A DNA stretch of 64,000 bases, from positions 558,001-622,000 of the forward strand of contig NZ_CP059675.1 in assembly GCF_014069575.1 (NCBI RefSeq), written 5' to 3'. Of this stretch, positions 47,773-56,076 are shown in pieces; position 1 is the stretch's first letter; each line of letters starts with the position of its first letter. The translations under genes were made by a program, and so were the position numbers. This DNA is from Schaalia sp. JY-X169. GTDB lineage: Bacteria; Actinomycetota; Actinomycetes; Actinomycetales; Actinomycetaceae. The notes below the pieces were generated by a model. That model searched no databases, was not told the DNA's origin, and worked only from the letters and a program-made list of their open reading frames with translations.

Positions 47773-49486
47773 TGGAAGACAGATCATCGCCGGGCTCATC
47801 AGGCTCATTCGCCGCCATGCGGCCGCATTCTGGGTGGTCGTGGCCCTGCAGTTGGTAGCGGCAACCGCCACCGTTGGACTCCCGTGGATCCTTGGCGACA
47901 TCATTGACAATATCCGTCGGGGGACAACCTCACGGTACGTCGGCACCATGGTGGGGATCTCCATTGCCTTGGTGCTGGTGGGCGCAGTTGCGGCCTACTT
48001 CTCTGAGTACCGAGCACGCATCTTTGGTGAGACGGTTTTTGCGCAGATGCGCGAAGAACTGGTCGAAACTGTCACGAACCTTCCTCTTTCAACTGTGGAG
48101 GAAGCCGGCACAGGGGACCTCCTCGGTCGGACTACCCGCGATGTTGAACGGGTGCAGTTCATGGTGCGTCAAGGGATCTCGGCGATCATGGTGTTGGCTA
48201 CATCGATCATCGTGACGATTGTGGCGTCGGTGTGGAAGTCTCCACTCCTCGCGACGTCACTACTTGTAGCAATCATCCCCATCATTTTCGTTATGCGGTG
48301 GTACTTGCCGCGCACCCTTCCGGCGTACCGTGCTGGGTCGAGTGCTTGGGCGCGGATGTCGGGGGCGATTGCCGAGACCATCGACAATGCTGAAACCGTT
48401 GACGCTCTTGGTCTGCAGGACATTCGCAACAACCGCATCGATGAGGCAATCCGTGAAGCGTGGCGCCTAGAGCGCTACACGGCGTGGCAACGCATCTACC
48501 TTATGGTGGGTCTGGTGTTCTTCGCGACCCTGCCGGTAGTCATCGTGGTCGCTCTCGGAGCGTGGGTGCTTCCCATGGGTCTAGTCACCGCTGGGCAGAT
48601 TGCCGCAGTCGCCATGTATGCCTACCAGATGCGTGGACCGATCTGGAACTTCACCTTCTGGTTCGATGAAATGCAGGTTTCGCAAGCCTCGTTGGGCAGG
48701 ATCTTTGGTGTCTCTTTGGTTCATCCGGACCGCGAGGCCAGCGACAAAGAACCTGTGGACAACGACGTTGAGGTGTCCGACGTGCGCTACGCCTACACGG
48801 AAGGTCGCGACGTCCTCCACGGCGTTGACCTTAGTCTGGTCGAGGGCGAGACCCTCGCAATGGTCGGACCGTCAGGGGCCGGTAAGTCAACGCTAGGCCG
48901 CATGCTCGCCGGGATTCATCCACCCAAGAGTGGCCACGTCACAGTGGGGGGTGTCGACCTTGTCGATCTGGCGGAGGACAAGCTGCGCAAGCAGGTGGTA
49001 CTTGTCAGCCAGGAACACCACGTGTTTGTCGGCACAATCGCCGATAACCTCAGGCTGGCGCGTGCCACAGCAACCGATGAAGAGATCAGGGATGCCCTGG
49101 GAGCTGTTGGTGCTCTCACCTGGGTTGATTCTCTTCAGGGCGGCATCGACACCGCGGTTGGAGTGGCCGGATACCCGCTGTCTCCGGGGCGAGCCCAACA
49201 GCTGGCGCTAGCGCGAATCGTCCTCATGGACCCCCACACACTGGTGCTAGATGAGGCAACATCTCTAATGGATCCCAGTGCGGCACGCTCTCTGGAGCGT
49301 TCGTTGGGGCGGGTACTTGAGGGAAGGACGGTTGTCGCGATTGCTCACCGTCTCTACACGGCTCAAGACGCCGACCGAGTTGCGGTGATGATCGACGGCA
49401 ACATCGCAGAACTTGGCAGCCATGAGGAACTAGTGAGACAACACGGAGAGTATGCCTCCCTGTGGGCATCGTGGCAGAAGAGTTAG
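47753..49486 (+). CDS. ABC exporter half 2 with intact ATP site
   Basis: 577 residues, six membrane helices plus NBD. Walker A MVGPSGAGKST (near residue 372), Walker B TLVLDEATSLMD (near 497), switch His in VAIAHRLYT. Its signature is degenerate (YPLSPGRAQQLALARI instead of LSGGQ). With half 1 it forms a heterodimer with one competent and one dead site. ATG 47753 with GTGAGGG upstream. The substrate is not deducible. Confidence 0.92.
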   Translation: MKLPVANGRQIIAGLIRLIRRHAAAFWVVVALQLVAATATVGLPWILGDIIDNIRRGTTSRYVGTMVGISIALVLVGAVAAYFSEYRARIFGETVFAQMREELVETVTNLPLSTVEEAGTGDLLGRTTRDVERVQFMVRQGISAIMVLATSIIVTIVASVWKSPLLATSLLVAIIPIIFVMRWYLPRTLPAYRAGSSAWARMSGAIAETIDNAETVDALGLQDIRNNRIDEAIREAWRLERYTAWQRIYLMVGLVFFATLPVVIVVALGAWVLPMGLVTAGQIAAVAMYAYQMRGPIWNFTFWFDEMQVSQASLGRIFGVSLVHPDREASDKEPVDNDVEVSDVRYAYTEGRDVLHGVDLSLVEGETLAMVGPSGAGKSTLGRMLAGIHPPKSGHVTVGGVDLVDLAEDKLRKQVVLVSQEHHVFVGTIADNLRLARATATDEEIRDALGAVGALTWVDSLQGGIDTAVGVAGYPLSPGRAQQLALARIVLMDPHTLVLDEATSLMDPSAARSLERSLGRVLEGRTVVAIAHRLYTAQDADRVAVMIDGNIAELGSHEELVRQHGEYASLWASWQKS

Positions 49487-49509
49487 GTAGTCACGGGCGC
49501 ATGCGGGGC

Positions 49510-49515
49510 TAGAAT
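49510..49515 (+). promoter_or_regulatory. Leaderless -10 (TAGAAT) of guaA
   Basis: TAGAAT ends six bases before the GTG at 49522. This decides the start over the GTG at 49516, which would fall inside the predicted untranscribed region. Confidence 0.6.
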
Positions 49516-49521
49516 GTGCCC

Positions 49522-50880
49522 GTGACTACCACAGAACTCCCCACAGTCCTTGTCGTCGATTTTGGTTCCGCCTCAGCCCAGGCACTAGCGCGTCAAGTGC
49601 GTGACTGCGGCGTCTACTCCGAAGTTGTCCCCCGTTCTTGGACGACTGAACGACTCCTTGGTGAGCAACCAGCATGTGTGATTATTGCCGGGGACCTCGC
49701 TTCTCTTGAACCCACTTTGGAGGAACCCGGCCCGCTTGACTTCGCCGCGCTTGCGGAAGAATTTCCCGTCGTCCTCGCCGACAACGACAGTGGAAAGATT
49801 TCCGTCCTAGTTGGAAGGGACCGTCGTGAGATGACGGGGGAAGAGTTCGACAGGGGCGCCCTCGAACGTGTTCTTTTTGAAGATGCAGACGTTGAGGCAA
49901 CCTGGACGACGGAGGCCATTGCGCAGCAGTTGATTAAAGAGGTGCGCGAACAGGTGGGGGATGACCGGGTGATCCTGGCGCTCTCGGGAGGTGTCGATTC
50001 CTCGGTGGTTGCAGCCCTCATCAATGAGGCGGTTGGCGACCAGCTAACCTGCGTTTTTGTTGATCATGGTTTACTCCGCAAAGGTGAGCGCGAACAGGTT
50101 GAAGAAGATTTTGCCGCGGCGCGTGGAATCGACCTCGTGACGATCGACGCCGAAGACCGTTTCCTGAAGCGTCTGGAAGGTGTGGAGGACCCGGAGGCGA
50201 AACGCAAGATCATTGGCGAAGAGTTCATCCGGGTGTTCGAGGACGCTCAGAGGGACCTGGCTGCAGCCGCCGCCGCGAAGGGGCAAGAGGTCAAGTACCT
50301 CGCTCAGGGAACCATTTACCCCGACATCATCGAGTCTGGTGTGGGTGAAGGCGTCAACAACATTAAGAGTCACCACAACGTTGGTGGTCTCCCGGATGAT
50401 CTCGACTTTGAGTTGGTGGAGCCGCTACGGCGACTCTTCAAGGACGAAATCCGTGAACTGGGTCGCGCCCTCGGAATGCCCGACAAGTTGGTGTCACGTC
50501 AGCCCTTCCCAGGACCCGGCCTTGGCGTTCGCGTTGTTGGTTCCCTGACCAAAGAGCGTCTCGACATCTTGCGTGAGGCTGACTTTATTGTCAGGGAAGA
50601 GCTGTCGGAGTCGGGCATGGATGCACAGATTTGGCAGTGCCCTGTTGTCCTGCTGGCAGACGTGCGCTCCGTCGGTGTCACAGATGGGGAACGCACATAC
50701 GGGTATCCGATCGTGCTGAGGCCGATCATGACCACGGATGCGATGACGGCAGACTGGGTGCGAGTGCCGTTTGACGTCCTTTCGGACATTTCCGACCGCA
50801 TCACCACGGAAGTTCCCCAGATCAACAGGGTCGTCCTCGACATCACACCCAAGCCGCCCGCAACGATTGAGTGGGAGTAG
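49522..50880 (+). CDS. guaA: GMP synthetase with degenerate glutaminase domain
   Basis: Amination of XMP to GMP. The ATP-pyrophosphatase half is complete: ILALSGGVDSS P-loop (151-161), FVDHGLLRKGE, LAQGTIYPDIIESG, KSHHNVGGLP, RQPFPGPGLGVRV, and the dimerisation domain ending DITPKPPATIEWE. The P-loop sits near residue 155; in full-length GuaA it is near 235. The N-terminal glutaminase remnant begins normally (VLVVDFGSASAQALARQVRDCGVYSEVVP), but where PVLGICYG is expected it reads FPVVLADNDSG, and the HPE motif segment is missing. It cannot use glutamine by the known mechanism. 452 residues. Confidence 0.93.
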   Translation: MTTTELPTVLVVDFGSASAQALARQVRDCGVYSEVVPRSWTTERLLGEQPACVIIAGDLASLEPTLEEPGPLDFAALAEEFPVVLADNDSGKISVLVGRDRREMTGEEFDRGALERVLFEDADVEATWTTEAIAQQLIKEVREQVGDDRVILALSGGVDSSVVAALINEAVGDQLTCVFVDHGLLRKGEREQVEEDFAAARGIDLVTIDAEDRFLKRLEGVEDPEAKRKIIGEEFIRVFEDAQRDLAAAAAAKGQEVKYLAQGTIYPDIIESGVGEGVNNIKSHHNVGGLPDDLDFELVEPLRRLFKDEIRELGRALGMPDKLVSRQPFPGPGLGVRVVGSLTKERLDILREADFIVREELSESGMDAQIWQCPVVLLADVRSVGVTDGERTYGYPIVLRPIMTTDAMTADWVRVPFDVLSDISDRITTEVPQINRVVLDITPKPPATIEWE

Positions 50881-50882
50881 GC

Positions 50883-51791
50883 GTGGCACGTAAGTCCCGC
50901 AGCTGGCCGCCCGAGGGCGCGCCGCTACCGTACCCGGTGATGGACAACCACACTCACCTGCCCGTGCACGAGGGCGAAATCCCCAGGGCTGATGGATTCC
51001 GAATGCCCCTTGATGAGCAGCTCGGTCGGGCTCGGGATGTCAACGTCACTTCTCTCATCACGGTGGGGTGTGAGGTTCCTGATTGGGAGCCGACCCTGCA
51101 GTTGGCTCACGAGTATCCGCAGGTCAGGGTTGCACTCGCGATTCATCCCAATGAGGCAGCCCTTCACGCGGGGCACTTGGAGAAGTCGCCGGACGGCTAC
51201 GATCACGAGATCCTTCCTCACCACGTGCCTCTGATTGAAGCGCTGAGTCACCTTTCCGGTCTCCTCGACGACCCAAAGGTGGTCGCGGTTGGGGAGACGG
51301 GGTTGGACTATTTTCGCACCGCTGACCCCGGGCGGGAAGCACAGCGCGAGTCGTTTTCAGCGCACCTAGAACTGGCTCGCATCCATAACCTGCCGGTTCA
51401 GGTCCACGATCGTGACGCACACGGCGACTGCGTGCGGCTCTTGGATGCGGATGCTAGTCGCAACCAACCGATTGTGTTTCACAGTTTTTCGGGAGACGCC
51501 GAAATGGCGCGGGAGGTGGCCTCGCGAGGCTGGTATGCGTCATTTTCCGGCATGTTGACGTATCCCGCGAATGTGCACCTCCGCGAAGCATTGGTTGAGA
51601 TGCCCAGGGAGCTGGTTTTGGTTGAGACGGACGCTCCATACCTCACTCCTGTGCCGCACCGCGGAGACCCGAATGCTTCCTACTCAATGATTTACACGGT
51701 TCGAGCAATTGCTGAACTCTGGGAGGTAACGGATGATGTGGCATGCGCGATTCTGATGGCAAACTCCCGCAGGCTGTACGGGACCTGGTGA
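50883..51791 (+). CDS. tatD: TatD-family metal-dependent hydrolase
   Basis: Metal ligands typical of TatD DNases: HxH in MDNHTHLP, Glu in VVAVGETGLDYF, His in LPVQVHDRDAHG, His in IVFHSFSGD, Asp in LVETDAPYLTP. The family has 3'-5' exonuclease or D-aminoacyl-tRNA deacylase activity. GTG 50883 is chosen, with GGGAG 5 bases upstream; GTG 50871 lies within guaA. 302 residues. Standard neighbour of rsmA and ispE. Confidence 0.93.
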   Translation: MARKSRSWPPEGAPLPYPVMDNHTHLPVHEGEIPRADGFRMPLDEQLGRARDVNVTSLITVGCEVPDWEPTLQLAHEYPQVRVALAIHPNEAALHAGHLEKSPDGYDHEILPHHVPLIEALSHLSGLLDDPKVVAVGETGLDYFRTADPGREAQRESFSAHLELARIHNLPVQVHDRDAHGDCVRLLDADASRNQPIVFHSFSGDAEMAREVASRGWYASFSGMLTYPANVHLREALVEMPRELVLVETDAPYLTPVPHRGDPNASYSMIYTVRAIAELWEVTDDVACAILMANSRRLYGTW

Positions 51792-51795
51792 CGAG

Positions 51796-52668
51796 TTGGT
51801 AGATCAGCAGTCGTCATCCCGTCTGCTCGGCCCTGCAGAGATCCGCGAACTGGCCGAAGCACACGGAATCATGCCCACCAAGAAACTGGGGCAGAACTTC
51901 GTTCATGACGCGGGTACTGTCCGCAAGATAGTGGCTAAGGCTGGTGTGACACCGGGTCAGGTGGTGCTCGAGGTCGGTCCAGGGCTGGGGTCGCTAACTT
52001 TGGGTCTGCTTGAGGCAGGAGCCATTGTTGAGGCTGTGGAGTTGGACGGGGGCCTGGCACGGGCCCTTCCGTCGACGGTGGAGGCTCGGGGTGGGGACTG
52101 GGCCTCTCGCGTCTTCGTTGTGAACATGGACGCCCTCGACTTGCGGGCCAGTGATCTGCCTCAGGCCCCCGGTGCGCTGGTTGCCAACCTTCCTTACAAC
52201 GTCGCGGTTCCTATTCTCCTGACCGCCCTCGCTAATCTCCCGTCGCTCGAGTCAGCCCTGGTGATGGTGCAACGGGAAGTTGCTGACCGCCTCGTCGCCC
52301 CGAAGGGGTCCAAGACTTATGGGGCCCCCACGGTGAAACTGGCCTGGTATGGCCAATCTTCACGGGTGGGCATAGTTGGTCCCAACGTGTTTTGGCCGCG
52401 CCCCAACGTTGATTCCGCGTTGGTTCGAACCACTGTTAGTTCAACGTCCCGCGGCGGCACGGAGCTTCGAGACGCTACTTTCGCCCTCGTCGATGCCGCA
52501 TTCGAACAGAGACGCAAGATGGTGCGGGCCTCCCTGAGAAGCCTCATCCCAGATAGCGTCGAACTGGGACGCATATTCGCAGACGCCAGCATTAGCCCGG
52601 AAGCTCGACCGGAAGCCCTGGAGATTGACGATTTTGTGGCCTTGGCGAGGGCGTGGGTGCAGCGGTGA
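51796..52668 (+). CDS. rsmA: 16S rRNA dimethyladenosine transferase
   Basis: Dimethylates A1518/A1519. KKLGQNFVHDAGTVRKIV, SAM motif LEVGPGLGSLTLGLLE, and catalytic NLPYNVAVPILL (NLPY); C-terminal FEQRRKMVRASLRSL. 290 residues. TTG start with GGTGACGAG upstream. Four-base overlap with ispE. Confidence 0.96.
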   Translation: MVDQQSSSRLLGPAEIRELAEAHGIMPTKKLGQNFVHDAGTVRKIVAKAGVTPGQVVLEVGPGLGSLTLGLLEAGAIVEAVELDGGLARALPSTVEARGGDWASRVFVVNMDALDLRASDLPQAPGALVANLPYNVAVPILLTALANLPSLESALVMVQREVADRLVAPKGSKTYGAPTVKLAWYGQSSRVGIVGPNVFWPRPNVDSALVRTTVSSTSRGGTELRDATFALVDAAFEQRRKMVRASLRSLIPDSVELGRIFADASISPEARPEALEIDDFVALARAWVQR

Positions 52669-53705
52669 CCAGGGTTGTTGCTTCCGCTCCGGGGAAAATC
52701 AATCTGGCTCTGCTGGTGGGAGAGGTTGATGAGAGCGGCTACCATCCGCTGAGCAGTGTCTTTGAGGGGATCAGTCTCAGGGAGTATGTCGAGGTCGAAG
52801 AGCACGACGCAGCCACGGCAGGCTCGCCAATCGGTGCGGTGACCACAACGCGGATCGAGGTGCACACCAGGGTTTACTCGGTTGGCCCCGGTTCGCGTGA
52901 ACCGCGGTTCGACCCGGTGGCGACACAGGCTTTCGCACAGTTCGATGGACCTGGACATTTGGCTTTCCGCGCGGCGCAACTCCTTGCGAGACCGGGTGTT
53001 TTGTTGCGAATCACGATTCACAAGACACTTCCTGTGGCCGGCGGTATGGCAGGTGGATCAGCGGATGCAGCGGCTGCGTTGGTGGCGATGAATGCGCTGG
53101 CGTCGGACCCGGTAGCGCAGTGCGACCTCGAACGTTTGGGACGAACGCTGGGAGCCGATGTTCCGGCTTGCCTTGTCGGGGGGATCGCCCTCGGCCTGGG
53201 TCGCGGTAACCACATGGAGCAACTCGACCCGGGGACGTCATCGCCAAGTGCGCAATCCCGGTGGTGGGTTGCGATTTTCTCCGATGAGGGTCTGTCAACA
53301 CCGGCGGTGTTCAACCATTTTGATGCAGCCGCCCGGGCGGGGCACGACTTGGGGGGACCAGCGGAATTCGATGCTGGGAGATCGATCGATCCGCGACTGC
53401 GCCGCTCGCTCCTTGCCCCGGGGACCGAGGTCGCTTCTGCACTGGTGAACGACTTACAGTCGGCGGCCTTTAGTCTGCGCCCTGACCTGGCGGCCACGGC
53501 CCGTGTACTTGCCGATCTGGGCATTCCGTGGATGATGTCAGGGTCGGGGCCGACCCTGGTCGCCCTAGTCGACAGTGAAGAATCGGCGCAAGACGTGGCC
53601 GCACGTCTTGAGGCGTTGCCACGAGTGAGTGGGACCGCGGTGATGTGGGGGCCGACAGAGGGGGCTCGCCTTGAGGAGGCCCTCCCGAAGTGGTGTGCGT
53701 CTTAG
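52665..53705 (+). CDS. ispE: 4-diphosphocytidyl-2-C-methyl-D-erythritol kinase
   Basis: MEP-pathway GHMP kinase. SAPGKINLALLVG at the start, ATP loop LPVAGGMAGGSADAAAALVAM, and the third motif WMMSGSGPTLVALV. GTG 52665 (GTGA overlap) is preferred over 52653. 346 residues, about 40 more than usual, with extra residues near 45-70 (TTRIEVHTRVYSVGPGSREPR). Confidence 0.94.
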   Translation: MTRVVASAPGKINLALLVGEVDESGYHPLSSVFEGISLREYVEVEEHDAATAGSPIGAVTTTRIEVHTRVYSVGPGSREPRFDPVATQAFAQFDGPGHLAFRAAQLLARPGVLLRITIHKTLPVAGGMAGGSADAAAALVAMNALASDPVAQCDLERLGRTLGADVPACLVGGIALGLGRGNHMEQLDPGTSSPSAQSRWWVAIFSDEGLSTPAVFNHFDAAARAGHDLGGPAEFDAGRSIDPRLRRSLLAPGTEVASALVNDLQSAAFSLRPDLAATARVLADLGIPWMMSGSGPTLVALVDSEESAQDVAARLEALPRVSGTAVMWGPTEGARLEEALPKWCAS

Positions 53706-53775
53706 CCATCCGCCCTGGCCCTGACTCCGGTACTTCCGGCCACGGGCTGGGGCCGGGGCTGGGCGCGTGCGAGGT

Positions 53776-54207
53776 CTAGCCCGCCGAGCCCTCCGGCCTG
53801 TCGTTGTAGGCAACCTGCAGCTCATGGTCTGCTTTGATCTGCTTGACCATCAGGGAGCCGCCGCTCTCTAGGAGCGCACGCTTCCACGGCAAAACGCCCT
53901 CGATCTCAATCTGGATCGACCAGGACAAGATGGTTCTGATGAGGACGATGAGGCCCAGGATCACTGCCTCTTCTATCGATGGCTTCGAAGTGATTGTGCG
54001 CACCAGGTCTGCCGCAACCAGGATCTCTAGGCCCAGCAAGATCGCACTTCCGATGGTGATCCGTAGTGTGCTGAACGCCTTGGCACCACCCTCTTTGCGG
54101 CTCAGGGAACGGACTGCGAGGGCCAGGGCGATGATGAATCCCAGCACCATTGTCAGGGTGCCCAACAACTCAAAGGTTTCCGCAATCGCCGTGTAGATAG
54201 TTTCCAT
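53776..54207 (-). CDS. DUF1622 family membrane protein
   Basis: 143 residues with three hydrophobic segments (ETFELLGTLTMVLGFIIALALAV; ITIGSAILLGLEILVAADLV; AVILGLIVLIRTILSWSIQIEIEG) and the family-typical LGLEILVAADLVRT and EIEGVLPW. Function unknown. The C-terminal 25 residues after the last helix are extra. Convergent with ispE. Confidence 0.82.
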   Translation of the reverse strand: METIYTAIAETFELLGTLTMVLGFIIALALAVRSLSRKEGGAKAFSTLRITIGSAILLGLEILVAADLVRTITSKPSIEEAVILGLIVLIRTILSWSIQIEIEGVLPWKRALLESGGSLMVKQIKADHELQVAYNDRPEGSAG

Positions 54208-54318
54208 ATTCTCTTCCGCTCACCGAACTGCCGGACACAACGCTACATTACCGGTGCGGTCCTGTCTGATTGCGTCAAGTTCGCTGCTCCACTGTACTGA
54301 TTCTGTCTCAACCCCAAG

Positions 54319-54324
54319 TAGTCT
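54319..54324 (+). promoter_or_regulatory. Leaderless -10 (TAGTCT) of dynamin-like pair
   Basis: TAGTCT ends six bases before the GTG at 54331; no SD is visible. Confidence 0.55.
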
Positions 54325-54330
54325 GACTCC

Positions 54331-56076
54331 GTGAGCAATGTTGCACCCGCCCTTGACGAACTGCGCCGAACGCTTTCAGCAGCGCGCTTCCCGCTGCGAT
54401 GCCCCGGCGCTCAAGAAGGCACGGAAACCTCCATTGAGTTAGCCCAGCAAATTGATGACTACCTGCTCCCCAGGTACACCTCTTTGGATGCACCGCTCCT
54501 GGCTGTTGTCGGGGGTTCCACCGGAGCGGGCAAGTCGCTGCTAGTCAACTCCCTGGTCCGCGAACACGTTGCACGTTCAAGCGCAATCCGGCCCACCACA
54601 CGCGACCCCCTACTGGTACATGCGGTCGAGGACGGAGCCTGGTTTTCCTCTGAGAGGATCCTCCCCGGGCTGGCTCGCCTGTCCCGTTCAAGAGGCACTA
54701 GCCAAGTTGTTCCCGATCCCCTCTCACAGGCAGGTGAGCCCGGCGCAAGCAGCCTGGAACTGGTCCAGAGTCCCGCTGTTCCCCACGGGCTTGCCATTTT
54801 GGATTCCCCGGATATCGACTCGGTCGTCGAGGCTAACCGTCGCCTTGCTGGGCAACTCCTTGCCGCCGCCGACATGTGGATCTTCGTCACCACGGCTGCC
54901 CGCTACTCGGATGCAATCCCCTGGAAGCTTCTGGCCGAGGCCGCATCCCGCAACATCGTCCTCGGCGTTGTTGTTAATCGAATGCCGGCGGGGACACAGA
55001 GGGAAATCCTCCCCGACCTCGCCAAACACCTTGATAAAGAGGGGCTGGGCAGCGTACCGATTTTCACGGTCACAGAGTACAAGGATGAGGACGGACTGAT
55101 ACCGCAAGCGGAGCTCGCACCTCTGCGGGAGTGGTTGCTGAGCCTTGCCGCAAGCGCCGCCTCTCGGGCAGCTGTGGCACGTCAGACCCTGGAAGGGGCA
55201 ACTAACGCCCTCCTACTTCGCGAGTCGGACGTCGTTAATGCACTGGAGCAGCAAGCTGCTGCGGCCTTACGGATGAAAGAGGAGGTGGCCGCCGCTTTCG
55301 CGCGGTCACGCGGGACTGTTGAGGTTTCCTTTGAGGACGGGACACTGCTGCGCGGGGAGGTCCTTGCTCGCTGGCAAGAGGTTGTGGGGACTGGCGAATG
55401 GATGCGCAAGCTTGAAAGTGGTGTGTCGTCAGTCCGTGACCGCCTAGCAGGGTGGTTGCGTATTCAACGCCAGGCATCATCGGCCTCGGCAGTGGATTTG
55501 GCAGTCGAGGATTCGCTTCTGACCTCTCTAGTTTCCACAGCGGAGGAAGCGATAGCGAACGTGGAGCTGCAGTGGGCGTCGCGCACCGAATCCGCCGAGG
55601 TGGCGGAGTTCGCGGCATTGCGCCTGCGCAGCTCTGAAGAGCGCGAAGTCGACGCGGCGGAGGCAGTCCGACAATGGCAGCGCGACCTCGTCGAAATGGT
55701 GTCGTCAACGGGTAAGGATAAAAAGACGACCGCGAGGTTGCTTGCTGTCGGGGTAAACGTGGTGGGTGCGGCACTCATGGTGGTGATTTTTGCTTCAACG
55801 GCCGGGCTCACCGGTGCAGAGTTGGCGGTTGCTGGGGGAACTGCAGTTGCTGCTCAACGTGTGCTCGAGGCCGTCTTTGGGGATGATGCAGTGCGAAAGA
55901 TGACGGCGAGGGCGAGAGAGGATCTCTCGGAGAAAACCGCGCACTTCTTTGAAAAGGATGCTGATTCTCTGCTCGCGGCAGTGGACCAGTACGGTATCAA
56001 CATTGATGGTCCCGCAAACGTTACGGCTTCGTTCGCGGCGGTTCGTGATGCCTTACGGACGGAGCAGTGGCAGTGA
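54331..56076 (+). CDS. Dynamin-like GTPase, first of a pair
   Basis: 581 residues. P-loop VVGGSTGAGKSLLVN (59-73), conserved switch Thr region SAIRPTTRDP, G3 ILDSPDIDSV, and a G4-like VVNRMP. A long helical middle (about 280-470) follows; a hydrophobic hairpin (RLLAVGVNVVGAALMVVIFAS, LAVAGGTAVAAQRVL; about 475-515) could anchor it in the membrane. This layout fits bacterial dynamin-like/YfjP GTPases. Paired genes recall Streptomyces DynA/DynB and mycobacterial IniA/IniC. Likely membrane remodelling; exact role unknown. Confidence 0.78.
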   Translation: MSNVAPALDELRRTLSAARFPLRCPGAQEGTETSIELAQQIDDYLLPRYTSLDAPLLAVVGGSTGAGKSLLVNSLVREHVARSSAIRPTTRDPLLVHAVEDGAWFSSERILPGLARLSRSRGTSQVVPDPLSQAGEPGASSLELVQSPAVPHGLAILDSPDIDSVVEANRRLAGQLLAAADMWIFVTTAARYSDAIPWKLLAEAASRNIVLGVVVNRMPAGTQREILPDLAKHLDKEGLGSVPIFTVTEYKDEDGLIPQAELAPLREWLLSLAASAASRAAVARQTLEGATNALLLRESDVVNALEQQAAAALRMKEEVAAAFARSRGTVEVSFEDGTLLRGEVLARWQEVVGTGEWMRKLESGVSSVRDRLAGWLRIQRQASSASAVDLAVEDSLLTSLVSTAEEAIANVELQWASRTESAEVAEFAALRLRSSEEREVDAAEAVRQWQRDLVEMVSSTGKDKKTTARLLAVGVNVVGAALMVVIFASTAGLTGAELAVAGGTAVAAQRVLEAVFGDDAVRKMTARAREDLSEKTAHFFEKDADSLLAAVDQYGINIDGPANVTASFAAVRDALRTEQWQ

